DNA of 64,000 bases from Mesodorylaimus sp. YZB2_4 (GCA_030248295.1 JASANH010000209.1:620001-684000); one strand, 5' to 3'; counted from the stretch's first letter, positions 10,512 to 20,785 are shown. Numbers and translations are program-made. The notes: a model not told the origin generated them from the sequence alone.

Positions 10512-11110
10512 TACCATAGCGTGTGGCTACATACTGGAGCGTGGAGAGTACTGTATACACGCGTGCACAAGTGAACAATAGCGCGTGTGTAAAGTGCATA
10601 ACCCTGGCTCACTTAACCACGCAGCAAGAAGGCATCCTTCGATTTCAAGGCTCATTCAGAGAGTTCTCTGCGACAGAGCGGCGCACTGCTAGAATGGTCC
10701 AAGATTTTCCTGCTCTGGGATTGCTGTACTGTGTGCCAGATTTCACTGGACCCAAGAAAACTCGACGTCTAAATGCACCAAAGTCAGAAAAATGAGTATG
10801 AACGTGACCAGGTTTAGGTACCTATGCTGGGCCCCCCGATTGGTGTCCCTGCGTGCCCTGCCCTGTGAGTGGGGGGGGGGGGGGCCACGGAAGTCCCGAC
10901 CCGTTTTTCCTCCAGCCAGCCAGTAGTCATGATATGATAAACGAGGCCGTGACGGTGACCAGCTCTTGCGGCAGCGACCCTCTGCGCGAGAAGGGGACCT
11001 CTTGACTGGTGTTCGGGAACCAGTTTCCTGATCCTCTACTCGTTCGACGTCCGCCACTCGACGGTATGGGGTGAGTCGCCAAGAGCCAGTGTGCGAGACT
11101 AAACTTTCTA
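10512..11110 (+). repeat. composite SINE-like repeat, copy 1
   Basis: The block 10,512-10,800 matches, in reverse complement, 31,593-31,870 (shared words TGTATACACGCGTGCACAAG and GAAAACTCGACGTCTAAATG). It is followed by a GC-rich tail (10,800-11,110) shared with 21,840-22,200 and 31,200-31,560. The tRNA-like head of the fuller copies is missing here, so this copy is truncated. A poly-G run (10,869-10,882) lies inside. Confidence 0.65.
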
Positions 11111-11564
11111 AACTGCCCCCGGTAAGGTGCACACCCTTGCCGGGCGGGACAAGGGGGTCTAAAAAATGAGAAGGGTCTCCCCTTTACAAAATTTTTCCAA
11201 AATCTTTTAAGGGGGGTCTACACTACCTTGGATACCCAGTCAGCGATGTTGTCTATTGTGCAAGCACTAATGAGAGTTCAGAATGGACATCAACCTTGCC
11301 CAGCAACCAGCTGGTGACCGCCTCCGTCTCATCTTTATTTAACGGTATCTACTTAGAAACGTCGATGTGGGCTCTGCCAACGCTGGGTGTGACGAGGCTA
11401 CAGAAAGTAAGGTAGCATTCCATACAGACATTCTCGTGCTGTATTTCCAGTGAGCACCCGAGTCGGGGTGGGTCAGAGGGTTCTGACAGTCTCCGGCGGG
11501 GAAGGTGGCATCTGTTTATTCCCGAGAACAAGACCTTCACCTGTGACATAGAGAGGAAAAGAAG

Positions 11565-12833
11565 ATGGACAATATCTTTGCTGTTCTTCTCATCACCATC
11601 GGCTTATCAGGTATCAGTCCCAGCCAAGGTAACGCAGGTTATGTGCAGCCCGCTGTGCTGTAGGAATCAACTTTTCGCTTGCAGCAGTGTGCAGCATTTC
11701 TGACTGTATCAATCTGAAGGGTGTGGTGGACGGTGGGCGATGCTTCTTCATTGCCATAGCGACTCCTTCCTGGGACGGAGCGTGGGAAATATGCGAAAGG
11801 AGCGGAGGAATTCTCGCTCAAATGCATACTGACAGCGAAATGGAAAAAATCGCTCAAATGTCAGCAGTAAGTGGGTGGCTTACTTGCATCCCTAAAAATC
11901 GAGAATACTTTCCGTTCAGATCGTCGGTCAAAACAAAATGAACGTCGCCCTCCGTCGTGTGAACGGGACGGGTGAACCGTGCGCTGTCACACCAGACACA
12001 ACTTTCTGGCATGACTCGACTATGAATGGCACCAAAATTAGGGCAGGCGACACGTGGATCAGGAATCACATGTGCGGCGAAAGCGACCCTTTTTTAAACG
12101 AATATTGTATTAGATGTTTGATACAAAGTCCGCAAAACTTTACTTTCCGCGACAGTAAGTGCGATGAAAGTGCAAAGCCCCTGTGCCAATTTACTCGTAA
12201 GTTAAGCTTTCAGCACAAACTGCACGTCGCCCTCCGTCGTGTGAACGGGACACGTGACCCGTGTGCTGTTACATCAGACACAATTTCGTGGCATGACCGG
12301 CGTGGCGGGTCGTGGGTTTTGACTGAATGGCACCAAAATTAGAGCAGAAAATTCGCAGTAGTCTGTAGAACTAAAAGTCATCAGCAAAAGTTCGAAGAGA
12401 GTGAGCCACAGAGCGCCTTTTGCGACATCAGAAAAATGCTCTCTTCTTCCCATGTTGTAAAATCAAGTCTTTCCGAGCCTAAGGCATCATGCACGGGGTA
12501 CAACCCTGGATTTTATTCCCTCGAGCAAGCTGATCACCAAGAAATAATATCTTATGTCATTTCCTTCTAGTTCAAGAACAGAATTACACGAAGACCAACA
12601 TTTGTATGACTGAGACCCCCATCGAGGTATTCCCCGCTGCACAGCCCCAGGATTGCGCCAACGCCTGCACGAACAGAAATTGGTGTCGAAGTTTCAATTT
12701 TAAACAGAATGAGAAGGCTTGCATTGATCACAAGTGCGAGCTGTTCACATGGTCGATCCTTGATGCGAGCCCGAATTCCCCCTCAGTGATTGCGCCGAAC
12801 GGACAATGCACGCACTACAATTATGTCCCGTGA
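11565..12833 (+). CDS. secreted C-type lectin with C-terminal PAN/apple-like domain
   Basis: Four exons join in phase: 11565-11628, 11685-11866, 11920-12196 and 12571-12833 (261 aa); all introns are GT..AG. Exon 1 encodes a signal peptide (MDNIFAVLLITIGLSG). Exons 2-3 encode a C-type lectin domain: CINLKGVVDGGRCFFIAIA, SWDGAWEICERSGGILAQM, and the closing CDESAKPLCQF. The usual WND and EPN calcium/sugar residues are not evident, so sugar binding is uncertain. Exon 4 encodes a cysteine-rich, PAN/apple-like module (DCANACTNRNWCRSFNF, CIDHKCELF) with six or more cysteines. Proteins of this type act outside the cell, often in immunity or adhesion. A second copy on the minus strand is broken. Intron 3 carries a duplicated piece of exon 3 (12220-12345). 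Confidence 0.75.
12215..12345 (+). pseudogene. duplicated fragment of lectin exon 3 inside intron 3
   Basis: The words CACGTCGCCCTCCGTCGTGT and GAACGGGAC repeat the start of exon 3 (11945-11975), followed by a diverged copy of the next ~90 bp and an in-frame TAG. The same duplicated piece is present in the right-arm copy, so it predates the inverted duplication. If not spliced at 12,197, the lectin frame would read on into this copy and stop. Confidence 0.65.
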
Positions 12834-12980
12834 CGAGCGTGAGAGATATTGTGACTGATGATCACACGCCAGCATGCAAGCACAGAGTTGGGTTTTCGAG
12901 GAATCAAGATATATTGTAATGTCCTTGGTGTCGAATCATTTAGAGCAATGTTTCTGCACAAAAAAATGTCAAATTCCACA

Positions 12981-15900
12981 CCATTCGGGTGTTACGAGTG
13001 GACGAGAGCAAGCTTTGGGCTGTGCAACATGCCGGCGGAATATCAAAGGTTGGTCGATATGCTGTTGGCGGGGATCGAGTGGTTGTATGTGCTGGCATAC
13101 ATCGACGACATCATCATCTACAGTGAGTCGGTTGATGAGCATGTTGGGCATTTGGAAGCGGTTTTTGGGCGATTGCGAGAAGCGAATTTGAAGTTGAAAC
13201 CGAAGAAGTGCGTGATCGGATGCGGGAGCTTGGAGTATCTCGGGCATCAAATCGATTCAACTGGTTGCCGACCATTGAGCGACAAGGTGGAAGAAATACG
13301 AAATTACCCTGTGCCCAAGTCGTGCGATGAAGTGCATTCGTTTCTCGGATTGGCTGGCTATTATCGGAAGTTCTTGGTCAATTATGCGGACAGAAGTAGG
13401 CGACTTCGGGAATTGACCAAGAGAGATGCGGCTTTCGAATGGACAGCGGAAAGGCAGGAAGAATTCGACTATTTGAGGCGGGCGCTGACCGAAGATCCCG
13501 TGCTCAGGTACCCAAATTTCGAATTGCCATTCGTTCTCAGTACGGACGCATCAGGGTATGGGATTGGAGCGGTGTTGGAGCAATATGAACCTTTGGAGCC
13601 GAACAAGCGATGGATGGTGCATTGCGTTTCGAGAGCCCTCAATCCAGCGGAGACGAGATACTGTACAACGGATAGGGAGTACCTGGCAATATATTGGGGC
13701 ATCCTACAGTATCGACATTATTTGCTTGGAAGAAAGTTCGAGGTGAAGACGGACCATCAGTGTCTACTGGCATGGCAACGCGACCAGGACATGCAGGGAC
13801 GAAGAGGAAAATGGTTGGCTCAGTTGCAAGAGTACGATTTCGATATTCATTATCAGCGGGGCAAGGACAATGTGGTGCCTGATTTGCTATCGCGTTGGCC
13901 TGGCATGCAAGCCGAAGGCGACCGAGGCGAGCGAGAAGTCAAGATCAAGCCCAAGAAAAACGAATGCGACGCATGTCAAGCCAAGACCAATCACAAGGAC
14001 GAAACGATCGAGTGTGAAGAAGGCATTGGCGACGAGCAATGTCAAGGGGATGATGGTCAGTTTTGGTTTCTGGACCCATACCTCAACGCCGTGGTAGCAG
14101 TAAGTGACTGTGGGGTTGTGTGTCTAGAAGAGGGGGCTGAAAGTGACCATGTGGAAATGGAAGTTGAGACCAGAGGTATGGTCAGTTGGGGATTGTCGTA
14201 TGATCCGACTGTGTTGGGAGACTTTGGGTTGTCTGAGAGAGAGAAGGGGGATAGGAGTTCTCTTAGCCCCACCCCTGCTCCATCAACGATTCTTAGAGTA
14301 CCTTCAGAGTGGTCAAGGGACGTCAGTAGCGAGGCAGTCCAAAGAGAACTCGGAGCGGATGTGTTGACGGGCCAGTCATACCCAAAGCAAGGGGTCGTTG
14401 GCCAGATCGAAGCAAGGTTCGGAGCGATTCAAGGGTTGGAAGATGAAGCCGAAGAATCGGGGGACGAACAGGAATTGGTCAGTGATCAGGTATCGGACAA
14501 TCAAGACCAATGGGACGAACAACAGAGAGTGGCGATTTTGGCATCGGATTTGTTCAGTATCATGCCAGAACCAATCACATTGGCCAAGATGCAGTCACAC
14601 GATCGGGAGCTGCAAGAAATCTGTTTCGATTTGGGCAATGCGAAAAATGGACGAGGTCAGTACTATTATTTGGATCAAGATGGCGTATTGAAAATCGATT
14701 GGGCAAAACCCAATGATGCGCTGGGACCAGTGTACCGAAGGGTTGTTGCGCCAGCTGGGCTGCGGACATTGATCTTTGATGTCGCGCACAAGCGTGGTGG
14801 ACACCCTGGGTTTGGACGATTGTTGGAAAGTATCCGAAGGCATTATTTTTGGCCAACGATGCGGAAAGATTTGCAGCGGTGGATCGAGGCGTGTCAGGAC
14901 TGTGCAATGCGAAAGCAGAAGCAAGGAGCGGGACAACCACCGTTGGCACCTCTTCCAATTGTGGGTGCTTTCGAGCGAGTGGCAATCGATATGGTTGGAC
15001 CATTACCAACAACGGTCAAGGGCAACAAGTATGTATGCGTGTTGGTCGATTCAAGGACGAAACAAGTCGAACTGCATGCGTGTGCGGATATGAAAGCGGA
15101 AACAGTGGCTGATTTTGTGGTGCAATGGATTGCGCGCTACGGGGTCATGCGAACACTATTATCGGATCAAGGAACGAATTTCTGTGGTGCGGTGATGAAG
15201 TCAGTTTGCGAAGCGTTTGGGATCGACAAGAGGAGAACATCGTCATATCATCCACAAACGAACGGGGCGTGCGAAGCCTACAACAAGCAGTTGGGCGACG
15301 AGCTGTACTTCTACACGCGGGAAATTCCGGACGAGTGGGACAATTGGTTGCCAATTTTCGCAATGCATCATCGATTTGCAATTCATTCAACAACAGGAGA
15401 GACGCCTTATTTGCTCATGTTTGGACGAGAGGGGTTAGATCCGCTAACTGCCTTGTTCAAAGGAGGCTCTCAGGATGGTCAAGTGGAACCAGCAAGTGAT
15501 GCAGATTATGTGCGAAAATTGAAAGAACGAATGGCAAGAGTGGACGAAATGGTATATCAACGAATGGTGGAGCAACAAGAAAGAATGAAGGTGGCGTACG
15601 ATAAATTGGCCAGGACAACAACGGCGTTCGGGAAGGGCGATTTGGTATTCGTGAGAAACCAGGCTGCCAAACCAGGGGTGTGTAAAAAGCACCGCCCGCG
15701 GTGGTTGGGGCCTTACGAGGTGCTCGATGTGCTCTCACCATACAATGTGGTGGTCAAGTTCGCTGGGCGAGTCGACAGCACACCATGGGTTGTCAGTGTG
15801 GCGAGATTGAGTCGATGGAAAAGGACGGCGCCAGACGAAATTTCGAATGCAATGAGAAAATCGGGAATGGATGAATCGGTGGCGAAAGAAAATGGTCGGA

Positions 15901-16259
15901 CAAGCTTGGAGCGACCGAAGGAAGAAGTCTTTCGGCCAGCAGTGGTAGACGTGAGTGGCTTGTTGAGGAAACCTGATCCTGTATGGGTTTGGGCTAAGAG
16001 GGCCAGAGGACAGCCATATTGGCCAGCAAGGGTGATAGCTGGCAAGGAAGTGAATGAGGCTGAGATACCGGGTTATCGATGGGTGCGATTTTTCGGGGAA
16101 GAATTGACTAAATTGGGTGCGGTCCGGGTTCCTTTGGGAGCGCTGGTGCCTTATGAGGAAGCGAAGGATGAGCACAGGCATGGAGGGGACATTGAGTTGG
16201 AGCGGGCTATGTTCGAAATTGAGTCCGCCATGGGTCTCCTGCCATCGTGTTCGCTCTAA
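12981..16259 (+). CDS. Gypsy Pol (partial): RT, RNase H, integrase, PWWP
   Basis: An open frame of ~1,090 codons lacks the N terminus of Pol. In order: RT fingers/palm with the catalytic YIDDIIIYS (~13,100); RNase H from FVLSTDASGYGIGAVLEQ (~13,530); an unusual acidic linker of ~200 residues (13,900-14,500); the integrase HHCC zinc finger (HKRGGHPGFG ... CQDC, 14,788-14,905); and the integrase core with its Asp in VAIDMVGPLP, Asp in LLSDQGTNF and Glu in ACEAYNKQL. A GPY/F-type module (RWLGPYEVLDVLSPYNVVVK) follows. The last ~90 residues form a PWWP-like domain: VWVWAKRARGQPYWPARVI, YRWVRFFGE, then a helical tail. The enzymes copy element RNA and insert the cDNA. The ORF formally extends 41 codons upstream into lectin-arm DNA, which is chimeric and not part of the element. 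Confidence 0.85.
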   Translation, partial: PFGCYEWTRASFGLCNMPAEYQRLVDMLLAGIEWLYVLAYIDDIIIYSESVDEHVGHLEAVFGRLREANLKLKPKKCVIGCGSLEYLGHQIDSTGCRPLSDKVEEIRNYPVPKSCDEVHSFLGLAGYYRKFLVNYADRSRRLRELTKRDAAFEWTAERQEEFDYLRRALTEDPVLRYPNFELPFVLSTDASGYGIGAVLEQYEPLEPNKRWMVHCVSRALNPAETRYCTTDREYLAIYWGILQYRHYLLGRKFEVKTDHQCLLAWQRDQDMQGRRGKWLAQLQEYDFDIHYQRGKDNVVPDLLSRWPGMQAEGDRGEREVKIKPKKNECDACQAKTNHKDETIECEEGIGDEQCQGDDGQFWFLDPYLNAVVAVSDCGVVCLEEGAESDHVEMEVETRGMVSWGLSYDPTVLGDFGLSEREKGDRSSLSPTPAPSTILRVPSEWSRDVSSEAVQRELGADVLTGQSYPKQGVVGQIEARFGAIQGLEDEAEESGDEQELVSDQVSDNQDQWDEQQRVAILASDLFSIMPEPITLAKMQSHDRELQEICFDLGNAKNGRGQYYYLDQDGVLKIDWAKPNDALGPVYRRVVAPAGLRTLIFDVAHKRGGHPGFGRLLESIRRHYFWPTMRKDLQRWIEACQDCAMRKQKQGAGQPPLAPLPIVGAFERVAIDMVGPLPTTVKGNKYVCVLVDSRTKQVELHACADMKAETVADFVVQWIARYGVMRTLLSDQGTNFCGAVMKSVCEAFGIDKRRTSSYHPQTNGACEAYNKQLGDELYFYTREIPDEWDNWLPIFAMHHRFAIHSTTGETPYLLMFGREGLDPLTALFKGGSQDGQVEPASDADYVRKLKERMARVDEMVYQRMVEQQERMKVAYDKLARTTTAFGKGDLVFVRNQAAKPGVCKKHRPRWLGPYEVLDVLSPYNVVVKFAGRVDSTPWVVSVARLSRWKRTAPDEISNAMRKSGMDESVAKENGRTSLERPKEEVFRPAVVDVSGLLRKPDPVWVWAKRARGQPYWPARVIAGKEVNEAEIPGYRWVRFFGEELTKLGAVRVPLGALVPYEEAKDEHRHGGDIELERAMFEIESAMGLLPSCSL
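15974..16240 (+). other. PWWP-like domain at the integrase C terminus
   Basis: The segment fits the PWWP pattern: a V-W-A-K strand, then G-x-P-Y-W-P-A-R (the PWWP core with P-Y-W-P), a following valine-rich strand, the VRFFGE strand typical of PWWP barrels, and a C-terminal helix (ELERAMFEIESAMG). PWWP domains bind methylated histone H3 tails and DNA. Its position matches that of chromodomains in chromovirus integrases. Confidence 0.75.
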
Positions 16260-16840
16260 AGGGGAGAAGGGAATGAGTGGAATGGAGCCAGTCAGCTTTT
16301 CTATCGTGGCCGTCTACCATACAAAATTTTTGCTGACTTGGCTATGAAATTCCGCTCTCTTGCTCTATGAATAGCACTCGGCGAGGCCAAAATGACAATC
16401 AAAGGGCTATATCTGATTTTTCCAGAGCAATGCCTCTCCTACAGCTTGCCTTGCACCGACGTATCCAGATGGAGCGGGGATGGTTTCGTCTTTTGCCCGA
16501 TCTGCGTATGCGTGTGGACCTGCTCAACACTAGTCACGTTCGACTTTGTATTTTCGTGCGCCTAACGGGGCTGCGGCTGACCCTGCGCCTGCAAGGACGG
16601 CTGGTCGTATGATCCATTTCGCGTCTGATAGCGACGGCGAGCGGTTGGCCTAGCGGTGGCATTCATTGGACGTTGTTTTGTTACGAACTTTTGAATTAGT
16701 CGAACGGCTAAATTGTAGCCTGAACGATTTTGGTGGGCAATTCGAATTTTGGTAACTTCGAAAATTCAAATTATTGAATAGTGTTGTGGAGGTGTGGACG
16801 CCCATTGAGGAACTGTCGAGTCGGCGGTGGTAAGAACAGG
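16260..16840. other. intergenic part of the Gypsy element
   Basis: About 580 bp between pol and the downstream ORF carries no conserved frame. A subgenomic promoter or splice acceptor for the next ORF could lie here, but I see no clear signal. Confidence 0.4.
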
Positions 16841-19800
16841 ATGGGCAGTCGGTGTCGGAAGTTAACGATTGTGTTAGTGGCGATGGCCGTGTGCCGATTC
16901 GCGGTAACTTCGGCCATGGATCCTGATAAGAACAAGGACAAAACGGAAAGAGAAAAGGCCGCGGAGGAAGAACGAAGGATTCGAGTGGATGCGTCGGGCA
17001 TCGATAATTATGGTGTTTCGAGCCGACACGAAATGTCCATAATGACGATTGTGGTGGAAGAAGTAAGAAGGCGGCGAGATGACGATTTTTGGCGAGGCCA
17101 TTACGAGCGGCTACTGAACGGATATTCGGTATTGTGCAAATTGGCAAAATTGGTCCAGAAATTACGAACATGGGTGGACAAGGGTTCGGCAACACCAGGA
17201 CGATACGGTGCGATTCAGGATACACTCCGGGAAATCGGTAAGGAGTGGGCGAGATTCAAGAAGTTAGATCGGAGTTCGACGGGGGCTGTCCTCATTGAAT
17301 ATTGGATGGCGCTCCTGAACACCGAGCTATTCACCAAAGATTATGTGGGCGATGGGTCATTGGTCACGAAAGAACAATTGGCGGATTGGTTGGCCAATTT
17401 CTATGGACGGACAGTTGTGATCGTGCAGCGGTTGATGGGTGTGGTGCATCGGAACCTTCAAGGTGGCAACCTATCGATCGTGCGCACTCGTCATTTGGAA
17501 GAAGGAGACCTATGGGCGCAGCCAGCCTTTGTGCTCCACGAACACTTTCAAGTCGATCATATCAATCCCGACCAACCAATGTCACCAGAAGATCGATTGA
17601 CACCACCAGACGAAGGCGTAAGGATCGTAGTGTCAGAGGATGGGACGTTACCTGCTTGGGAGCGGGAAGACACGCCATCTGAAGAACCAATAGAGGAAGG
17701 AATCGATTTAGTCGAAGCAGAAATCGATTCGTGGGAAGAGGCGTGCGGTGGATCGAAGTCAGCAACAACTGGACAACGACCGACGAGGCAAGCCAAGGAG
17801 AAAGCGGCCTCAGCGATCAAGGAGATGGCTCAAGTCGAGAGCAAGAGGACGAGGGAGCGAACAAGATCGACGCCGAGGAAAGCGACGAAAGAACGAGGAA
17901 CGGGAAAAAACGAGTCAACAGTGGTCATCGACTCCGGTGAACCGACAGTGGCCAGTACGGTAGAGTTCGTTAGTGTCGAGGACGAACCAATGGAGGAAGA
18001 GCCAGGCGAAGAAGAAGGAAGTCGGGTGCTATGTATCTGGGAAGTACCACGGGAAGAAAGGCCAATGGAAGAAGAAAAAGGGCAAGGATGGACCCAGGCA
18101 GGGGTTGCATCTGCGTCGTCGGACGAGAAAGAACAACCAGGATCAGTTTGGACAAGGTTGGGAGCGAAAACCAATGTGACGATGGGTACAAGTAGCGATG
18201 CGGTTCGACCACCGGTGAGCAAGGTATGGGTAGCAGCAAGAGCGGCTCCAGCTGGGACCCCTGGGCCAGAGGATCCAGATGAAGAGGCGATGAGGGCAAG
18301 ACCATCACCGAGGGGACCAGACGACAGACCAATTCCGGGGTATGTGCGACCTAGCGATTGGGGAGGGCAGGCTGACTGGCGGTTTTTGGACAGCCATGGC
18401 ATGCAGGTCCCTCTGCTGATGCTGGCACTGCCAAGTGGGTTGCAGTGGCAGATTATACCGCAACCAAGAAGAGAAGAACAGGCCACCCACCGGATGTGTG
18501 TGTTGGCGTGCACGCTTGGTCGGATATTTGAGACAGTGGTCCGGTCGGCGCGACATGTAGCGGAAGAGATCAGACAATCGATTTGGCGGTACCATCACCC
18601 CTTCATCGTGGCGGTGTTTTGCGAGTTCATTTTGGGCCTCAACCTGTACATCGATAATGAACCGGAGTTCCGAGAGCTACCTGTGATCTGGGTGGTCTCG
18701 TTTTATTTGTCAGTGGTGGTCCATTTGACCAGAATTATGGCCAACATCCCATTGAGCGGTCGGCTATATGAGAGAAGGAGAACAGTGGCGAACGAAGGAG
18801 AAGCGTGGCAGTTTCGGATGTTTCATGCAGACAGAACGGCAGCCAGGATTGCACCCTTTGCGCTCCGGTACATTCTGGAGCCGATGGTGGTGGATTCTGA
18901 GCAGGTGACATTGCGGATCGAGCCAAACGAAAGGTTTTTGAATTATGTGGCGAGCATCGGCTGGTACACGGTGGGTACAATATATTTTATACGAGATCCG
19001 GTGGTGGTGCAGCTAGGAATCTACCCAGTGCTGCCGCAAGGACCTACCCATTTCGGACCACCAGCGTTGTTGCGAGAACAATTGGCTACGGAGGCTAGTA
19101 GGGTAACGGGGCGACAGGAAGTGCGTTTCCCTTACCATGGATTGGTGAACGGGGGAGCGGCCCAGGCATGGTCGGATGGGATAAGACCAACGCCGTTGCA
19201 ATTGATGGGTATGGCGCGACCGGTAATGGCACATCGAGCACTGTTGGATGATCGGGAACGGTTGGCAGCACAAGTGCAATTAATGGTTTCGGGCATTCCT
19301 GGCGGCAGTGGGCTGACACGGCTGGTGCGGCGAAGGGATCTGGGCGAGGTGCGAGTGGTATTCGAGGACAGCGACAGGTCAGCAGGCGCTGCGGCGGACG
19401 ACCAACCGGGTCCAAGTGGTACAACCACCGAGCGAAGGCGATTCCAGCAAGAAGAAGAAGACAGAAGGCGTCGCCAAGAAGAACGGCAGCGGGAGCAAGA
19501 ACGTGCTCAAGAAGAACGGAGTGGGCACGGAAGGCACGAGTCCAGGGGCGAGCGTGGACAGGAACGAGGAAGTCGTAGTGGGCAACAGCAAGGAACGAGG
19601 AGTGGACGTGATGAGCGAGAAGACCAGCCGAGCACAAGCGGGACGCAGCGGCGGGGATCTGGCCATGAGCGCCGACGATCCCGTCGTCGTTCCACTTCAT
19701 CATCGTCGTCATCGTCATCCAGTGGCTCGCATTATTGCTCGAAGTGTCATCGGCATGGACGAAGGAGGAGTCGATCGAGGGAAGAAAGACGACATCGGTC

Positions 19801-19948
19801 AAGGAGGCGAAGTGAAGATCGGTCAAGGCGACGCAGATCACACAGTCGACGTAGGCGAAGTCCAAGTCACCATCGGGACTCAAGGAAAAGGAGAGACGAC
19901 CGCAGCAGAGAGCGAAGTCGTAGTCGTGGACGCAGGCATCGGCGTTAG
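16841..19948 (+). CDS. large downstream ORF of the Gypsy element, Arg/Ser-rich tail, unknown function
   Basis: From the ATG at 16841 the frame encodes 1,035 aa (a GTG 60 bp earlier is less likely). It starts with a possible signal peptide (RKLTIVLVAMAVCRFAVTSA). Residues ~30-270 are mixed helical; ~270-540 are acidic, Glu/Pro-rich and probably disordered. Two hydrophobic segments near residue 600 (FIVAVFCEFILGLNLYI and LPVIWVVSFYLSVVVHLTRI) could be membrane spans. The last ~200 residues are Gln/Glu/Arg-rich, then Ser-rich, and end in dense Arg-Ser repeats like splicing-factor RS domains, with a CSKCHRHG knuckle-like motif. It lies between pol and the 3' LTR, where env-like genes sit, but I see no fusion peptide, furin site or env-type cysteine pattern. 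Element membership is inferred from position and codon use. Confidence 0.6.
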   Translation: MGSRCRKLTIVLVAMAVCRFAVTSAMDPDKNKDKTEREKAAEEERRIRVDASGIDNYGVSSRHEMSIMTIVVEEVRRRRDDDFWRGHYERLLNGYSVLCKLAKLVQKLRTWVDKGSATPGRYGAIQDTLREIGKEWARFKKLDRSSTGAVLIEYWMALLNTELFTKDYVGDGSLVTKEQLADWLANFYGRTVVIVQRLMGVVHRNLQGGNLSIVRTRHLEEGDLWAQPAFVLHEHFQVDHINPDQPMSPEDRLTPPDEGVRIVVSEDGTLPAWEREDTPSEEPIEEGIDLVEAEIDSWEEACGGSKSATTGQRPTRQAKEKAASAIKEMAQVESKRTRERTRSTPRKATKERGTGKNESTVVIDSGEPTVASTVEFVSVEDEPMEEEPGEEEGSRVLCIWEVPREERPMEEEKGQGWTQAGVASASSDEKEQPGSVWTRLGAKTNVTMGTSSDAVRPPVSKVWVAARAAPAGTPGPEDPDEEAMRARPSPRGPDDRPIPGYVRPSDWGGQADWRFLDSHGMQVPLLMLALPSGLQWQIIPQPRREEQATHRMCVLACTLGRIFETVVRSARHVAEEIRQSIWRYHHPFIVAVFCEFILGLNLYIDNEPEFRELPVIWVVSFYLSVVVHLTRIMANIPLSGRLYERRRTVANEGEAWQFRMFHADRTAARIAPFALRYILEPMVVDSEQVTLRIEPNERFLNYVASIGWYTVGTIYFIRDPVVVQLGIYPVLPQGPTHFGPPALLREQLATEASRVTGRQEVRFPYHGLVNGGAAQAWSDGIRPTPLQLMGMARPVMAHRALLDDRERLAAQVQLMVSGIPGGSGLTRLVRRRDLGEVRVVFEDSDRSAGAAADDQPGPSGTTTERRRFQQEEEDRRRRQEERQREQERAQEERSGHGRHESRGERGQERGSRSGQQQGTRSGRDEREDQPSTSGTQRRGSGHERRRSRRRSTSSSSSSSSSGSHYCSKCHRHGRRRSRSREERRHRSRRRSEDRSRRRRSHSRRRRSPSHHRDSRKRRDDRSRERSRSRGRRHRR

Positions 19949-20785
19949 GAAATGGATGGAAATGGACGAGGAGTGCACCACAGGAGAGAGAAAAGGCGTG
20001 AGTGTGTGATTATCGATGTGGGGGCACCAGAAGGGGGATGCACTATTGTTTTTGGTTCGCAGTGGGGTTTTCTTTTCCTTTTTTTGGGGGGGTAGTTCGT
20101 TAATAAGGGATAACTAACGTAGGAAAAGTGGATTTGAATGTCGTAGGGCGAATAGAGCCGACGGACTCATCTCGGTGAGGTCCTGGTCGTGTATTAAGTT
20201 CGGAGGTCGTATGGGTTGTAATAACCACACGGGGTGAATGCCCGCGTGAGTAGAGGATGGAGGGTTCCCCTGATAAAGGATATTAGAAATGTTTGGTAAT
20301 GGCCGAGAGGTCGTGTAATGTAACCCGTGCGTATAAGGAAAAAAAAAAAAGAGGGGTTTTATTTTTGATGATTGTGGGTTTTATGGGGAAGAGACTAACC
20401 CATAATAGGAAAGTGTGGGGACGTTTGTCGGTTTTTTTTTGGTGTAAGCGTTGCACTGCTGGATAATGTGTTTGCACTAATGTGTGAGTAAATGCACGAG
20501 CACGGAAAGGAAGCGTGGGTGAAAGTGATGAGAAATAGGTACACCAGAACCGAAACGTGGTATGAGATGTGGTAGGAAGGTGACGGGTATGTTTATCAGT
20601 GTACCAGGGAAAGTCAGTGGCGGTAGCACCAGAAGAAAGGTCACATCGGGGCAACAAGGTCAATTGGGGTCAATGAGAAGGTCGGTCGAGGTCCAGAGAA
20701 GAAACGAAGAAGTCATACGAAAGGCGGGACCAGCGGGCAATGAAGGATGGCCAAAGAAGAAAGCTTGGGGTCAAGCTTCCCCAAC

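Larger units (their letters stand above)
11125..12978 (+). repeat. inverted duplication, left arm A
   Basis: This ~1.85-kb block is present in reverse complement at 33,018-34,895. Matching runs from the GCACACCCTTGCCGGGCGGG word near one edge to AAATGTCAAATTCCA at 12,964-12,978, where similarity ends abruptly at the Gypsy junction. The arm holds the whole C-type lectin gene. Confidence 0.85.

Noticed and set aside
12858-12980. N-terminal 41 codons of the long Pol ORF
   Set aside because: They come from lectin-arm DNA also present at 33.0-33.1 kb, so the fusion is accidental.
16781-16840. GTG start for the large Gypsy ORF
   Set aside because: An ATG at 16841 directly precedes the likely signal peptide; non-ATG initiation is unsupported.
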